A DNA stretch of 12,279 nucleotides from DATAYF01 sp036272735 (GTDB lineage: Bacteria > Chloroflexota > Ktedonobacteria > Ktedonobacterales > Ktedonobacteraceae), in contig DATAYF010000280.1 of NCBI GenBank assembly GCA_036272735.1, forward strand, positions 1-12,279. The letters run 5' to 3'. Numbering within the stretch: the first letter of the stretch is position 1; the number at the start of each line of letters is the position of its first letter. This document shows positions 1 to 6,248 of this stretch, piece after piece. The notes under the pieces are model-generated. The model did not search any database. It saw nothing but the letters and a program-made list of their open reading frames with translations, and was not told the origin of the DNA. The translations under genes and the position numbers were made by a program.

Positions 1-59
1 ACCTGCTTCTGCTCGTCAGATGGGTAAAACCTGTACTTGTACGCGCGTTTCTGTTTCAT
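1..59 (-). CDS. tnpB: IS200/IS605-family TnpB (OrfB) N-terminus, partial
   Basis: Reading leftward from an ATG at 59-57, the frame stays open to the window edge and gives 19 residues beginning MKQKRAYKYRFYPSDEQKQ. The pattern K-R-A-Y-K-Y-R-x-Y-P-(S/T)-x-E-Q is the usual opening of TnpB proteins, the RNA-guided nucleases carried by IS200/IS605 and IS1341-like elements. Only this amino end is visible, so the RuvC and zinc-ribbon parts, and whether the gene is intact, cannot be judged. A consensus-like promoter lies immediately upstream and its predicted start point falls at or within a few bases of the ATG, so the message may be nearly leaderless; only a weak purine run (TAGGG) precedes the ATG. 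Family call is fairly secure from the motif despite the short length. Confidence 0.75.
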   Translation of the reverse strand, partial: MKQKRAYKYRFYPSDEQKQ

Positions 60-66
60 ACCCTAC

Positions 67-95
67 ATTATAGCAGACGTGGTGTAGAAAATCAA
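67..95 (-). promoter_or_regulatory. Sigma-70-like promoter of the TnpB gene
   Basis: On the minus strand TTGATT (95-90) and a perfect TATAAT (72-67) are separated by 17 nt. The predicted transcription start is near position 60, just ahead of the ATG at 59-57. Inferred from sequence only. Confidence 0.65.
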
Positions 96-114
96 CAAGG
101 AATGCTGAAAGGAA

Positions 115-162
115 CGGCGGCATTCATCCCCATCGCTCGAAGCAAGGGGTCCTCTGCCGCCG
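115..162. repeat. Imperfect hairpin, candidate left-end structure of the TnpB element
   Basis: CGGCGGCA (115-122) pairs with TGCCGCCG (155-162). Inside, CCCC (128-131) pairs with GGGG (146-149) and GCT (135-137) with AGC (141-143) around a CGA loop. Subterminal imperfect hairpins near the ends are typical of IS200/IS605 elements, where TnpA recognises them as single-stranded DNA. It lies about 55-100 bp upstream of the TnpB start, a plausible place for a left end. A second small inverted repeat, GAATGC (100-105) with GCATTC (120-125), overlaps it. The element boundary was not identified. Confidence 0.4.
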
Positions 163-170
163 CATTTATG

Positions 171-215
171 ATAGACAAGCGTGTATGGGGCCGGGCCCCA
201 TACACGCTTGTCTAT
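171..215 (-). terminator. 45-bp perfect palindrome (22-bp arms, 1-nt centre)
   Basis: Positions 171-192 are exactly complementary to 194-215 around G193. It begins 14 bp beyond the stop codon of the coding remnant at 230-345 (minus strand), so it most likely terminated that gene. There is no T-run on either side. Its inner 25 nt (181-205) are identical to the centre of the palindrome at 10552-10614. Confidence 0.6.
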
Positions 216-229
216 GCATCTAACTCTTC

Positions 230-345
230 TTACGCCTCCTGCTCGTTTTCCTCTTGCGCCTGCTTCACATACCTTTCGAACAGCAGGCGGGTGAAGGTTT
301 CGGCGAAGGCATCGTCGCTGGTGACGTGCTTGTAGAATATAGAAA
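230..345 (-). pseudogene. 3' remnant of an unidentified gene
   Basis: The minus-strand frame ending with TAA at 232-230 has coding-like composition over its last roughly 33 codons: mostly G/C in third positions and a plausible acidic, helical protein tail (VTSDDAFAETFTRLLFERY, then an E/Q/N-rich end). Upstream of about position 345 the composition changes. No ATG, GTG or reasonable TTG start appears in frame before the frame runs back into the palindrome at 408-466. It therefore looks like the 3' end of a gene whose 5' part has been lost, followed by its old terminator palindrome. I do not recognise the family. The upstream boundary is approximate. Confidence 0.35.
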
Positions 346-367
346 AAGTGTCTCTGGCTGTACATGC

Positions 368-397
368 AGGATACTCTGAATGTGAAGTTCGTGTCAA
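368..397 (-). promoter_or_regulatory. Possible promoter facing the coding remnant
   Basis: Minus strand: perfect TTGACA (397-392), 18-nt spacer, TATCCT (373-368). It lies between the kinase terminator and the remnant. A transcript from about 361 would have no in-frame start for the remnant, so it may be a relic of the lost gene or a chance match. Confidence 0.3.
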
Positions 398-407
398 GCA
401 GTCTAAA

Positions 408-466
408 TAGCTACATAGAAGAGGCTGTATGGTCCGGCGGCCCATACAGCCTCTTCTATGTAGCTA
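408..466 (-). terminator. Long hairpin closing the histidine kinase gene
   Basis: Arms 408-432 and 442-466 are perfectly complementary (25 bp) with a 9-nt loop, TCCGGCGGC. The hairpin starts 2 nt after the kinase stop codon (471-469, minus strand). After the stem the minus strand reads TTTAGAC, not a true T-tract. The tip TGTATGG/CCATACA resembles the centres of the palindromes at 171-215 and 10552-10614. Confidence 0.7.
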
Positions 467-468
467 CC

Positions 469-1719
469 TTATTCCACGCCGGGGAGTATAACCGAAAATT
501 GCGTGCCTGTGCTGGGTGAGCTGGCAAATGTAATCTTTCCCTTGTGCGCCATCACGATGCTGTAGGCAATTGCCAGGCCAAGCCCGAAGCCAGCCGCAAA
601 ATCCTGCTGGGTGGATGCCTTGCGCTGGCGACCTCGGTAGAACGACTGGAAAATGTGCTCGCGATCCTCCTGCGCGATCCCCTCGCCATTGTCACTCACG
701 ATAATTACGGCGTGCCCATCGTGCCTGGCAAGCTGCACGCCAATCTCACCATCAGGGGCCGGACGGCCGTATTTGAGCGCGTTATCGAGCAGAATAAATA
801 GCACCTGCTGGATACGCTCACCATCTACGTGAGCACCAAGGCCGCTCTCAACTTTCAGTAGCAACGAGATCTTGCGTTCATCGTTGGCACGAGTCTGTGC
901 TTGCTCGACAGCTTTGGTTGCTAATTCGACAAGGTCCACGTATTGCAGCTTTAATGGGTAGCCCCCATCGAGGCGGGACAGCGTCAGCAGGTCATTGATC
1001 AGCGCGGTCATACGCTCGGTCTCGTTTTTCATACGCGAGAGCACATGCTGCCTGGTTGTGGCATCGTCGATGGCTCCGCGCATCAAAATTCCGGTAAAAC
1101 CACGAATCGAGGTGAGCGGTGTGCGTAGCTGGTGCGAAGCATCAGAAAAGAACTGCTGAAAGCGTCGCTCGGATGCACGTTGTAGATCGCCGGCTTTTTC
1201 CAGCCGCTTCACCATCTCATTGAGGCTACCGGCCAGGCGATCAACGTCATCCTGTGGAGGAAGACGCAGATAGGCATGCAGGCGCCCGCGCTGTTCCAGA
1301 TCCCCCACAGCTAGCGCCTGCGCGGCGTTGATCACCTGGTCGAGCGGGCGCAGCAGCATCGTGGTAAAGATGAACGCAAGTAGCGAACCCACCGCGAACA
1401 ATGCAATAGCGACAACAGAGGCATAGGAGTGTGAAGGCTGCATATACAGCGCCATTGCCGCCACCAGTACCACCAGGGCAAGCAACAAACTATAGGCAAA
1501 CGTGAGTTGAGCGCGCAAACCAAAGAAAGGGCGTAACCAGGAGGGCGCTTTGTGATCCTCATTATCCGAGGGATAGTGTTGCTGTGCAGTAGTAGCAGAA
1601 TGTCCAGAGGATGCGGCAGTACCACCATCGACAGAACCAAGCGCCGCCTCCGATCCCTGTGTTGGGAACGGTGCACTATCCAACTGTTCCTTAGCAGCGA
1701 TGATTCTTGGTTCTGACAT
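469..1719 (-). CDS. Membrane sensor histidine kinase (HAMP, HisKA, HATPase_c)
   Basis: A 416-residue two-component sensor kinase that autophosphorylates and passes phosphate to the response regulator encoded just upstream. A polar, probably disordered N-terminus (1-60) precedes two membrane segments (about 71-93 and 101-123) joined by only some 7-10 external residues. Then come HAMP (about 124-176), the dimerisation/phosphoacceptor domain with FSDASHQLRTPL (His196), the N-box LLDNALKYG (Asn313), the G1 box SDNGEGI (342-348), the F box and the G2 box GFGLGLA (387-393). All catalytic motifs are intact. With so small an external loop it probably senses something in or at the membrane, or through a partner protein; that is an inference. 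I chose the ATG at 1719 because GGAG (1732-1729) lies 9 nt upstream; an in-frame TTG at 1770 would add 17 residues but is less convincing. The gene follows the regulator by 89 bp, probably in one operon. Signal unknown. Confidence 0.92.
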   Translation of the reverse strand: MSEPRIIAAKEQLDSAPFPTQGSEAALGSVDGGTAASSGHSATTAQQHYPSDNEDHKAPSWLRPFFGLRAQLTFAYSLLLALVVLVAAMALYMQPSHSYASVVAIALFAVGSLLAFIFTTMLLRPLDQVINAAQALAVGDLEQRGRLHAYLRLPPQDDVDRLAGSLNEMVKRLEKAGDLQRASERRFQQFFSDASHQLRTPLTSIRGFTGILMRGAIDDATTRQHVLSRMKNETERMTALINDLLTLSRLDGGYPLKLQYVDLVELATKAVEQAQTRANDERKISLLLKVESGLGAHVDGERIQQVLFILLDNALKYGRPAPDGEIGVQLARHDGHAVIIVSDNGEGIAQEDREHIFQSFYRGRQRKASTQQDFAAGFGLGLAIAYSIVMAHKGKITFASSPSTGTQFSVILPGVE

Positions 1720-1808
1720 CTGGTGGCACTCCACTTTCAAATGTTTCAACGGCACAATGACAATTAACAACGGTGTGTTAGGTAGTACGAATCAAAGCCA
1801 GAAAAGGA

Positions 1809-2564
1809 TTAGCCTTTGAGAACGTACCCCACGCTGCGCACCGTTTGAATCAGGCGTGGAGCACTGGGATTATCCTCGATTTTCTCGCGTAGATAGCGTA
1901 CATAGACCTCGATGATGTTCGTCTCACCCAGAAAATCGTAGCCCCAGACGCGATTGAGAATCGTTTTCCGGTCTAGCACCTGACGCGGATAGCTCATGAA
2001 GAGGTGTAAGAGGTTGTATTCCGTGGCCGTCAACTCGATAGAGCGACCCTGCCGTGTGACCTCACGCGTCGCGGTATTCATGCGCAGGTCGCCAAACTCC
2101 AACGTCAGCCCATCGTTCCCAGGCTCGCCGTTTTGCCCGACATTTGTGCGCCTTTGGCGGCGCAAAATGGCCCGTACACGTTCAAGCAGCTCGTAAAAAT
2201 CAAAGGGCTTCGTCAAATAGTCATCGGCTCCCGTTTGCAAACCAAGGATACGATCACCAACCTCGTCCTTGGCGGTGAGCATTAAGATGGGCACATCCCT
2301 GGTCGTGGGATTGTCGCGCAGGCGTCGGCAGACCTCCAAACCATCGATGCCAGGCATCATGAGGTCGAGGATAATCGCATCGGGATTGATACGTTGAGCT
2401 GCCATGAAGCCTTGTTCGCCATCAGAGGCCGCTTCAACCTCGAACCCTTCGTAGCGCAACCCTAGCTTAATAAATTCAATGATGCTCTCTTCATCGTCGA
2501 TTACAAGGACTTTTAAGAGTACCTGGTCTTCCTGACCAGCGAGCCGGGCAGCACTCTGTTGCAT
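1809..2564 (-). CDS. OmpR/PhoB-family response regulator
   Basis: A 251-residue DNA-binding response regulator, partner of the kinase downstream. The receiver domain (about 17-132) has the acidic pair Asp23/Asp24 (VIDDEES), the phosphoacceptor Asp67 (LDLMMPG), the switch Thr97 (LTAKD) and Lys119-Pro120 (LTKPFD). A short polar linker leads to a winged-helix output domain (about 155-250) with the family-typical LTATEYNLL, a recognition-helix region ending IIEVYVRYLREKI, and VRSVGYVLKG. The start at 2564 is fixed by a strong GGAGG (2575-2571) 6 nt upstream; the in-frame GTG at 2579 overlaps that ribosome site and is unlikely. It is first in a two-gene minus-strand operon, divergent from the lacI-type gene. 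Target genes cannot be told from the sequence. Confidence 0.94.
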   Translation of the reverse strand: MQQSAARLAGQEDQVLLKVLVIDDEESIIEFIKLGLRYEGFEVEAASDGEQGFMAAQRINPDAIILDLMMPGIDGLEVCRRLRDNPTTRDVPILMLTAKDEVGDRILGLQTGADDYLTKPFDFYELLERVRAILRRQRRTNVGQNGEPGNDGLTLEFGDLRMNTATREVTRQGRSIELTATEYNLLHLFMSYPRQVLDRKTILNRVWGYDFLGETNIIEVYVRYLREKIEDNPSAPRLIQTVRSVGYVLKG

Positions 2565-2678
2565 AACTCTCCTCCTCACCTTCTGTAACTATGCCATTCA
2601 GGGGAAAACACTGTACCGTACGAAACAAGCGAGATCGCATGTCGATCTTGCCTTCATAAATTCTCACATTAATTTTTA

Positions 2679-2707
2679 ATTATAGAGGACTCGTCCCATC
2701 CCTGCAA
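2679..2707 (-). promoter_or_regulatory. Promoter of the two-component operon
   Basis: Minus strand: TTGCAG (2707-2702), 17-nt spacer, perfect TATAAT (2684-2679). The predicted start near 2672 gives a leader of roughly 108 nt before the regulator ATG. The leader contains an inverted repeat, AGATCG (2632-2637) with CGATCT (2643-2648). The -35 element is weak, consistent with a promoter that needs activation, though that is only inferred. Confidence 0.5.
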
Positions 2708-2720
2708 GTATACCATTCTC

Positions 2721-2736
2721 AGGGAACGATTTCCCT
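2721..2736. promoter_or_regulatory. Perfect inverted repeat AGGGAA-CGAT-TTCCCT
   Basis: Six-base arms around CGAT, 13 bp upstream of the -35 of the two-component promoter. Its AACGATTTCC core resembles the half-site AATCGTTTCC next to the LacI-type operator at 2855-2872. It may be a binding site for the LacI-type regulator or another factor. Two AGTTAAC copies (2748-2754 and 2779-2785), 31 bp apart, also lie in this divergent intergenic region. Confidence 0.3.
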
Positions 2737-2805
2737 CCACTCCACGAAGTTAACCCTAAGAGCATTTTGAAGATTTTGAGTTAACAAAAAAATTTGTGCA
2801 AAAGC

Positions 2806-2835
2806 TTGACAATAAACCAGACTGTAGTTTATACT
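2806..2835 (+). promoter_or_regulatory. Promoter of the lacI-type gene
   Basis: Perfect TTGACA (2806-2811), 18-nt spacer, TATACT (2830-2835). An A-tract (A7 at 2786-2792, then TTT) sits where an UP element would be. The predicted start near 2842 gives a leader of about 157 nt. The spacer carries a short inverted repeat, TAAAC (2813-2817) with GTTTA (2827-2831). Confidence 0.65.
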
Positions 2836-2854
2836 TACTGCAACCGATACCGAG

Positions 2855-2872
2855 AACGGTTACGTAATCGTT
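2855..2872. promoter_or_regulatory. Candidate LacI-family operator
   Basis: AACGGTTACGTAATCGTT is an 18-bp palindrome with a single mismatched pair, centred on CG as in many LacI/GalR-family operators. It lies just downstream of the predicted start of transcription (centre about +21), where a bound repressor would block its own promoter. Negative autoregulation by the adjacent gene is the natural reading but is inferred. A half-related repeat, AACCG (2842-2846) with CGGTT (2857-2861), overlaps it. Confidence 0.5.
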
Positions 2873-2878
2873 TCCGAA

Positions 2879-2939
2879 CAGTACATGGTGGTACTGGTTG
2901 TCAAGAAAAAACCACAAACCCGTTGGGATCAGCCCAACG
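2879..2939 (+). other. Two small hairpins in the lacI leader
   Basis: CAGTAC (2879-2884) pairs with GTACTG (2891-2896), and CGTTGGG (2921-2927) pairs with CCCAACG (2933-2939) around ATCAG. The first follows the operator directly. No T-run follows the second, so neither is an obvious attenuator. Function unknown. Confidence 0.3.
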
Positions 2940-2998
2940 AACCAAACCGACCAATCAAGTAAACTGGCACAGTAGCCAATCAGCCGAAAGAGGCATGT

Positions 2999-4189
2999 AT
3001 GTCAAGGAAGCACACAATTGAGGATATCGCACGCATCGCTGGCGTGTCAAAAGCCACGGTGTCGCGTGTCATCAACCATAAACCCGACGTTGACCCCAAA
3101 ACCCGCCAACGCATCCTACGCATTATGGAGGATGAAGGGTTTGTGCCAAGCATTACCGCCTCCGATCTCGCTGGAGGTCGCCGCCGTCTGATCGGTGTCA
3201 TCGTCCCCTCGTTCAACATCTCGTTCATTCCAACCGTCTTGCATGGCATTTCGGGCGTCGTAGGCAACACACTCTACGAATTGGTGCTCTACAGCATCAA
3301 CGATAAGACGCGTGGCAACAATAAGGGCGACGTGATCGACCACATTCTTGCCACTAATTTTGTCGCGGGTCTGATCGCCATTTTGCCGGGACAATCCTTG
3401 AAATACGTGCTACGTCTGCATCAACACGGCTTCCCCGTGGTGATTATCGATGACGAGGATACCGTACCGCCAGAAGTTCCCTGGGTAGAAGTTGACAATA
3501 GCGAGGGCGCATACCAGGCCGTTCGGCATTTACTGCAACTCGGACATCGCAGGATCGCCCACATTCAGGGATTGCTCGACAACCACGGCTCGCTTGATCG
3601 CCACCAGGGCTATTGCCGGGCGCTGGAAGAAGCTGGCATCGCGCCCCAACCAGATCTAGTGCTGGAGGGCGACTTCAGTGTCGAATCCGGCCAGGCGCTA
3701 GCTCGCAACTTATTTTCGCTTCCTGTAGAGCAACGGCCCACAGCAATCTTTGCCAGTGGAGACCTGATGGCCTACGGCGTCTTGTCGGCGGCGGACGAGT
3801 ATGGTTTGCGCGTGCCAGAAGATGTGGCCCTGGTCGGCTTCGATGATCTGCCCTTATCAGCCTACATGCGCCCACCGCTCACCACCATCAAACAACCATT
3901 CGAAGAGATGGGCAGACGCGGCGTCGAACTACTGCTGAGCATGCTGGAAACGCCGCACTCTCCACAGGAGCAGGATTTCTTTCAGCCCTTTACTACGCTG
4001 CCAGACCTGCAATACGCGGGAGACACGGAATCACAACAACAAAACACACCAGCGACTCATACCAAACTAGCAACTGAATTGATCGTGCGTGCATCCTGTG
4101 GCGCATCACTGGCGAAACCCGCAAAAGAACGCCCCCCGCGAGGAGGGTCGCTACCATACAACGACGAAGTCGCGTCTCGTATATGGTAG
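2999..4189 (+). CDS. LacI/GalR-family transcriptional repressor
   Basis: A 396-residue sugar-responsive repressor. The N-terminal helix-turn-helix (about 6-27, IEDIARIAGVSKATVSRVIN) and a hinge around 50-60 with the minor-groove leucine at 57 precede a periplasmic-binding-protein-like sensor domain from about 64 (LIGVIVPSF). Typical sensor motifs include LLQLGHRRIAHI, ASGDLMAYG and ALVGFDDLPLSAYMRPPLTT. The start is supported by AAGAGG 5 nt upstream. Family members are usually 330-345 residues. The excess comes from a polar linker (about 321-356) before the conserved final strand TELIVRASCG (359-368), and from a 28-residue tail. The last 20 residues of that tail (377-396), and the stop codon, are encoded by the stem and loop of the terminator hairpin. 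The neighbouring transporter and beta-glucosidase suggest it responds to a beta-glucoside or the derived sugar. Probably the local pathway regulator and self-regulated through the operator at 2855-2872. Confidence 0.93.
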   Translation: MSRKHTIEDIARIAGVSKATVSRVINHKPDVDPKTRQRILRIMEDEGFVPSITASDLAGGRRRLIGVIVPSFNISFIPTVLHGISGVVGNTLYELVLYSINDKTRGNNKGDVIDHILATNFVAGLIAILPGQSLKYVLRLHQHGFPVVIIDDEDTVPPEVPWVEVDNSEGAYQAVRHLLQLGHRRIAHIQGLLDNHGSLDRHQGYCRALEEAGIAPQPDLVLEGDFSVESGQALARNLFSLPVEQRPTAIFASGDLMAYGVLSAADEYGLRVPEDVALVGFDDLPLSAYMRPPLTTIKQPFEEMGRRGVELLLSMLETPHSPQEQDFFQPFTTLPDLQYAGDTESQQQNTPATHTKLATELIVRASCGASLAKPAKERPPRGGSLPYNDEVASRIW

Positions 4190-4271
4190 CGACCCTCCTC
4201 GCGGGGGGCGTTCCCGGCGGCGCGTCATCCCCGACGGCAGGTCCCGTCAGTGATGTGCCGCAGGATGCAGT
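4089..4271. repeat. Quasi-inverted duplication of the lacI 3' end
   Basis: Beyond the perfect 32-bp stem (4127-4158/4182-4213) the inverted similarity resumes further out. Positions 4090-4119 match the reverse complement of 4242-4271 at 25 of 30 bases. Read on the minus strand, the right copy encodes ASCGTSLTGP against ASCGASLAKP in lacI. Between outer and inner arms the left side has 7 nt and the right side 28 nt. The right arm thus looks like a diverged, reversed copy of a lacI-family 3' end. Confidence 0.7.
4127..4213 (+). terminator. 32-bp-stem hairpin overlapping the end of lacI
   Basis: Positions 4127-4158 and 4182-4213 are perfectly complementary, G+C-rich, with a 23-nt loop. The lacI stop codon (4187-4189) is inside the right arm, so translating ribosomes would enter the structure. 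The bases after it (CCGGCGGCG) contain no T-tract. Expected to separate lacI from the transporter genes. Confidence 0.65.
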
Positions 4272-4400
4272 ATTTGCTACTTTTATGTACGCCTTGTACA
4301 TAGAATAGAGAAGGTGGTAACTCAACCTTACGAGCTACCACAATATTATCTGAGGGAGCAATGAAGCTCACTCGCACTTGTTTGTACTAGGAGGTTTTCC
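4272..4400 (+). promoter_or_regulatory. Leader/promoter region of the binding-protein gene
   Basis: No consensus promoter stands out. TAGAAT (4301-4306) could be a -10 without a well-spaced -35, and TTGTAC (4294-4299) could be a -35 with only a weak -10. A perfect inverted repeat, TATGTAC (4284-4290) and GTACATA (4296-4302), is a candidate operator of a type different from the one at lacI. Further on, GTGGTA (4314-4319) can pair with TACCAC (4336-4341). A strong AGGAGG (4389-4394) lies 6 nt before the GTG start at 4401. Confidence 0.35.
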
Positions 4401-6104
4401 GTGAACACGGATATGCAGACAATCGAGTCTAAGACTTCTAAGCAGAAGGTAAAAACAGGAGGCATATTCTTCGCCGTATTTATGGTACTGGGTATGCTTC
4501 TGACGGCCTGCGGTGCTGGTGGCGGCACTACCGGGAGCAATTCCCACAGCAACATTCTCACCATCCAGACCGGACCAAATGGTGACTTCACCAAAGTTTT
4601 CACTCCCTTTTCACCAACGGCCAGCCCAGGCACTGCCGGCATGATCTACGAGACCTTGCTCTATCAGAACCAGATCAAGAGCACGACCACACCCTGGCTA
4701 GCGACGAGCTACACGTTCTCGAACAATAACAAGACCCTGACGTTCACCACGCGCCAGAACGTCAAGTGGTCGGACGGCAAACCGTTTAGCGCGAACGACG
4801 TTGCATTCACATTCAACGATATCAAAAAGTACCCCGACGCCGACTTAAACGGTATCTGGAACTACGTCAGTAGCGTCAGCGCCACAAATGACACCACCGT
4901 TGTTTTTCAATTGAAGCAGCCCTATACGCCGATCTTGAATTATATTGGTGGCGCGACCTACATTATTCCACAGCATATCTGGCAGAGCGTTGGTGATCCT
5001 GCCAAGTATGCCAATGCCAATCCCGTTGGCACCGGTCCCTACAAACTGGATAACTTCACACCGCAGCTTTACGATCTCACGAAAAACACGAATTACTGGC
5101 AACCTGGCTTGCCCAAAGTCAACGAACTGCGCTACCCTTCCTATAACAACAACTCTTCGCTTGAGCTGGACATGGACAAGGGTGTGATCGACTGGACCAG
5201 CCTCTACACCCCGCATCTGCAACAGGGCTATGTGCAGCGCGACCCGGCACACAATAAGTACTGGTTCGCTCCTGGCAACGATGTCACACTGTTCATGAAC
5301 CTGACCAAGGCGCCGTTCAACAACGTCAACGTGCGTAAAGCCATCAGCCTGGTCATTGACCGCTCGCAGATCTCCAAAACTGGTGAGACTGGTTTTGAGC
5401 TGCCTGCCAGCCCGACCGGCTTGATCCTGCCGAACAACCAGCAATTCGTGGCTCCTCAGTACCAGAACCTTTCCACGCAGCCCAACGTGGCCCAGGCCCA
5501 ACAGTTGCTGAGCAGCGCTGGCCTTAAGAAGGGTTCCGACGGTGTCATGACTGACGCGAGCGGCAAAAAGCTCTCCTTCAACCTGAACGTGGTCACCGGT
5601 TGGAGCGACTGGGTCACCGACTGCCAGATCATCGCCAGCGAGCTCAAAGCCATCGGTATCCAGGTCAACGTCAACGCCCTGTCCTATAACGCCTACAGCG
5701 TTGCGAACGAGAACGGCACCTTCGATATGGCGATTGGCTCAGTCGCTGGCTCCACCCCGTTCTATGTCTACCAGGCGTTATTGAGCAAAGGCAAATCCGC
5801 CCCGGTTGGTCAGATTGCTTCGTCCAACTACGAACGCTGGATGGATCCGACCACCGAGCAACTGCTGAGCCAGTACGCGACGACCACCGACAAGAACGTC
5901 CAATTGCAGGCACTCTATGGCCTTGAGAAGATCATGGTCGAGAAAGTTCCGGCCATTCCGATGGTCTACGGTGCTTTCTGGTTCGAGTATAGTACCAAGA
6001 ACTTTACTGGTTGGCCTACCCAGGACAATCCCTATGCCGTGGGCGCTAACTGGCAAGCTCCCGATAATGAGCAGACCGTACTTCATCTCGTACCTGCTAA
6101 GTAA
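4401..6104 (+). CDS. Lipoprotein solute-binding protein, SBP_bac_5 (OppA/DppA) family
   Basis: A 567-residue extracytoplasmic binding protein of the cluster-C type. A basic N-terminus and hydrophobic segment (about 20-36) end in the lipobox LLTAC, with Cys37 as the lipidated residue, followed by a Gly/Ser/Thr-rich tether. Family motifs include VKWSDGKPFSANDVAFTF (121-138), IIPQHIW (188-194) and NPVGTGPYKL (207-216). Length is normal for the family. Members bind peptides, nickel, opines or, in several thermophiles, cello- and other oligosaccharides. The LacI regulator upstream and GH1 beta-glucosidase downstream favour a beta-linked oligosaccharide here, by context only. Translation starts at GTG with AGGAGG 6 nt upstream; ATG at 4413 is a weaker alternative. 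A hairpin after the stop codon probably raises its level above the membrane components. Confidence 0.92.
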   Translation: MNTDMQTIESKTSKQKVKTGGIFFAVFMVLGMLLTACGAGGGTTGSNSHSNILTIQTGPNGDFTKVFTPFSPTASPGTAGMIYETLLYQNQIKSTTTPWLATSYTFSNNNKTLTFTTRQNVKWSDGKPFSANDVAFTFNDIKKYPDADLNGIWNYVSSVSATNDTTVVFQLKQPYTPILNYIGGATYIIPQHIWQSVGDPAKYANANPVGTGPYKLDNFTPQLYDLTKNTNYWQPGLPKVNELRYPSYNNNSSLELDMDKGVIDWTSLYTPHLQQGYVQRDPAHNKYWFAPGNDVTLFMNLTKAPFNNVNVRKAISLVIDRSQISKTGETGFELPASPTGLILPNNQQFVAPQYQNLSTQPNVAQAQQLLSSAGLKKGSDGVMTDASGKKLSFNLNVVTGWSDWVTDCQIIASELKAIGIQVNVNALSYNAYSVANENGTFDMAIGSVAGSTPFYVYQALLSKGKSAPVGQIASSNYERWMDPTTEQLLSQYATTTDKNVQLQALYGLEKIMVEKVPAIPMVYGAFWFEYSTKNFTGWPTQDNPYAVGANWQAPDNEQTVLHLVPAK

Positions 6105-6123
6105 ATCACCTTTCAACGCATTT

Positions 6124-6162
6124 GGAGAGTTTCTGAGGGATCAATACCCTCGGAAACTCTCC
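6124..6162 (+). terminator. Intra-operon hairpin after the binding-protein gene
   Basis: GGAGAGTTTCTGAGGG (6124-6139) pairs with 6147-6162 over 16 bp including one G-U pair, with loop ATCAATA. It starts 19 bp after the stop codon. A T5 run (6178-6182) occurs only 16 nt later. It probably acts as a partial terminator or a 3' stabiliser, giving more binding protein than permease, as is common in ABC operons. Confidence 0.65.
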
Positions 6163-6168
6163 CCTGTT

Positions 6169-6248
6169 ATAGAAGACTTTTTCTCGTATTCCTTGTGATT
6201 TCCGATATTCACACGAGTACGCAGCACTAAACACGCAGTGTCTTCTAT
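6169..6248 (+). other. Potential branched RNA structure in the permease leader
   Basis: ATAGAAGAC (6169-6177) is the exact complement of GTCTTCTAT (6240-6248), closing a region with two smaller hairpins. One is CTCGT (6183-6187) with ACGAG (6213-6217), containing GTGA/TCAC (6195-6198/6209-6212). The other is CACT (6225-6228) with AGTG (6237-6240). It does not match any riboswitch class I recognise. Confidence 0.3.

Noticed and set aside
102..335. 77-codon plus-strand frame in the left intergenic region
   Set aside because: It runs through the palindrome and is antisense to the coding remnant; no ribosome site and no recognisable motif.
63..365. 100-codon minus-strand frame starting at an ATG just after a possible -10 element
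   Set aside because: It is the shifted frame of the coding remnant and runs straight through the 171-215 palindrome; the composition is Arg/Cys-rich and shadow-like.
171..466. Paired palindromes considered as a CRISPR array or attachment site
   Set aside because: No regularly spaced direct repeats, no cas genes and no integrase; each palindrome fits a gene end instead.
3993..4325. 110-codon minus-strand frame with a LacI-like ASCG motif
   Set aside because: The motif comes from the inverted copy of the lacI 3' end; the rest of the frame is antisense to lacI, so it is not an independent gene.
4845..5501. 218-codon frame antisense to the binding-protein gene
   Set aside because: Shadow of a high-GC3 coding region; no start context or known domain.
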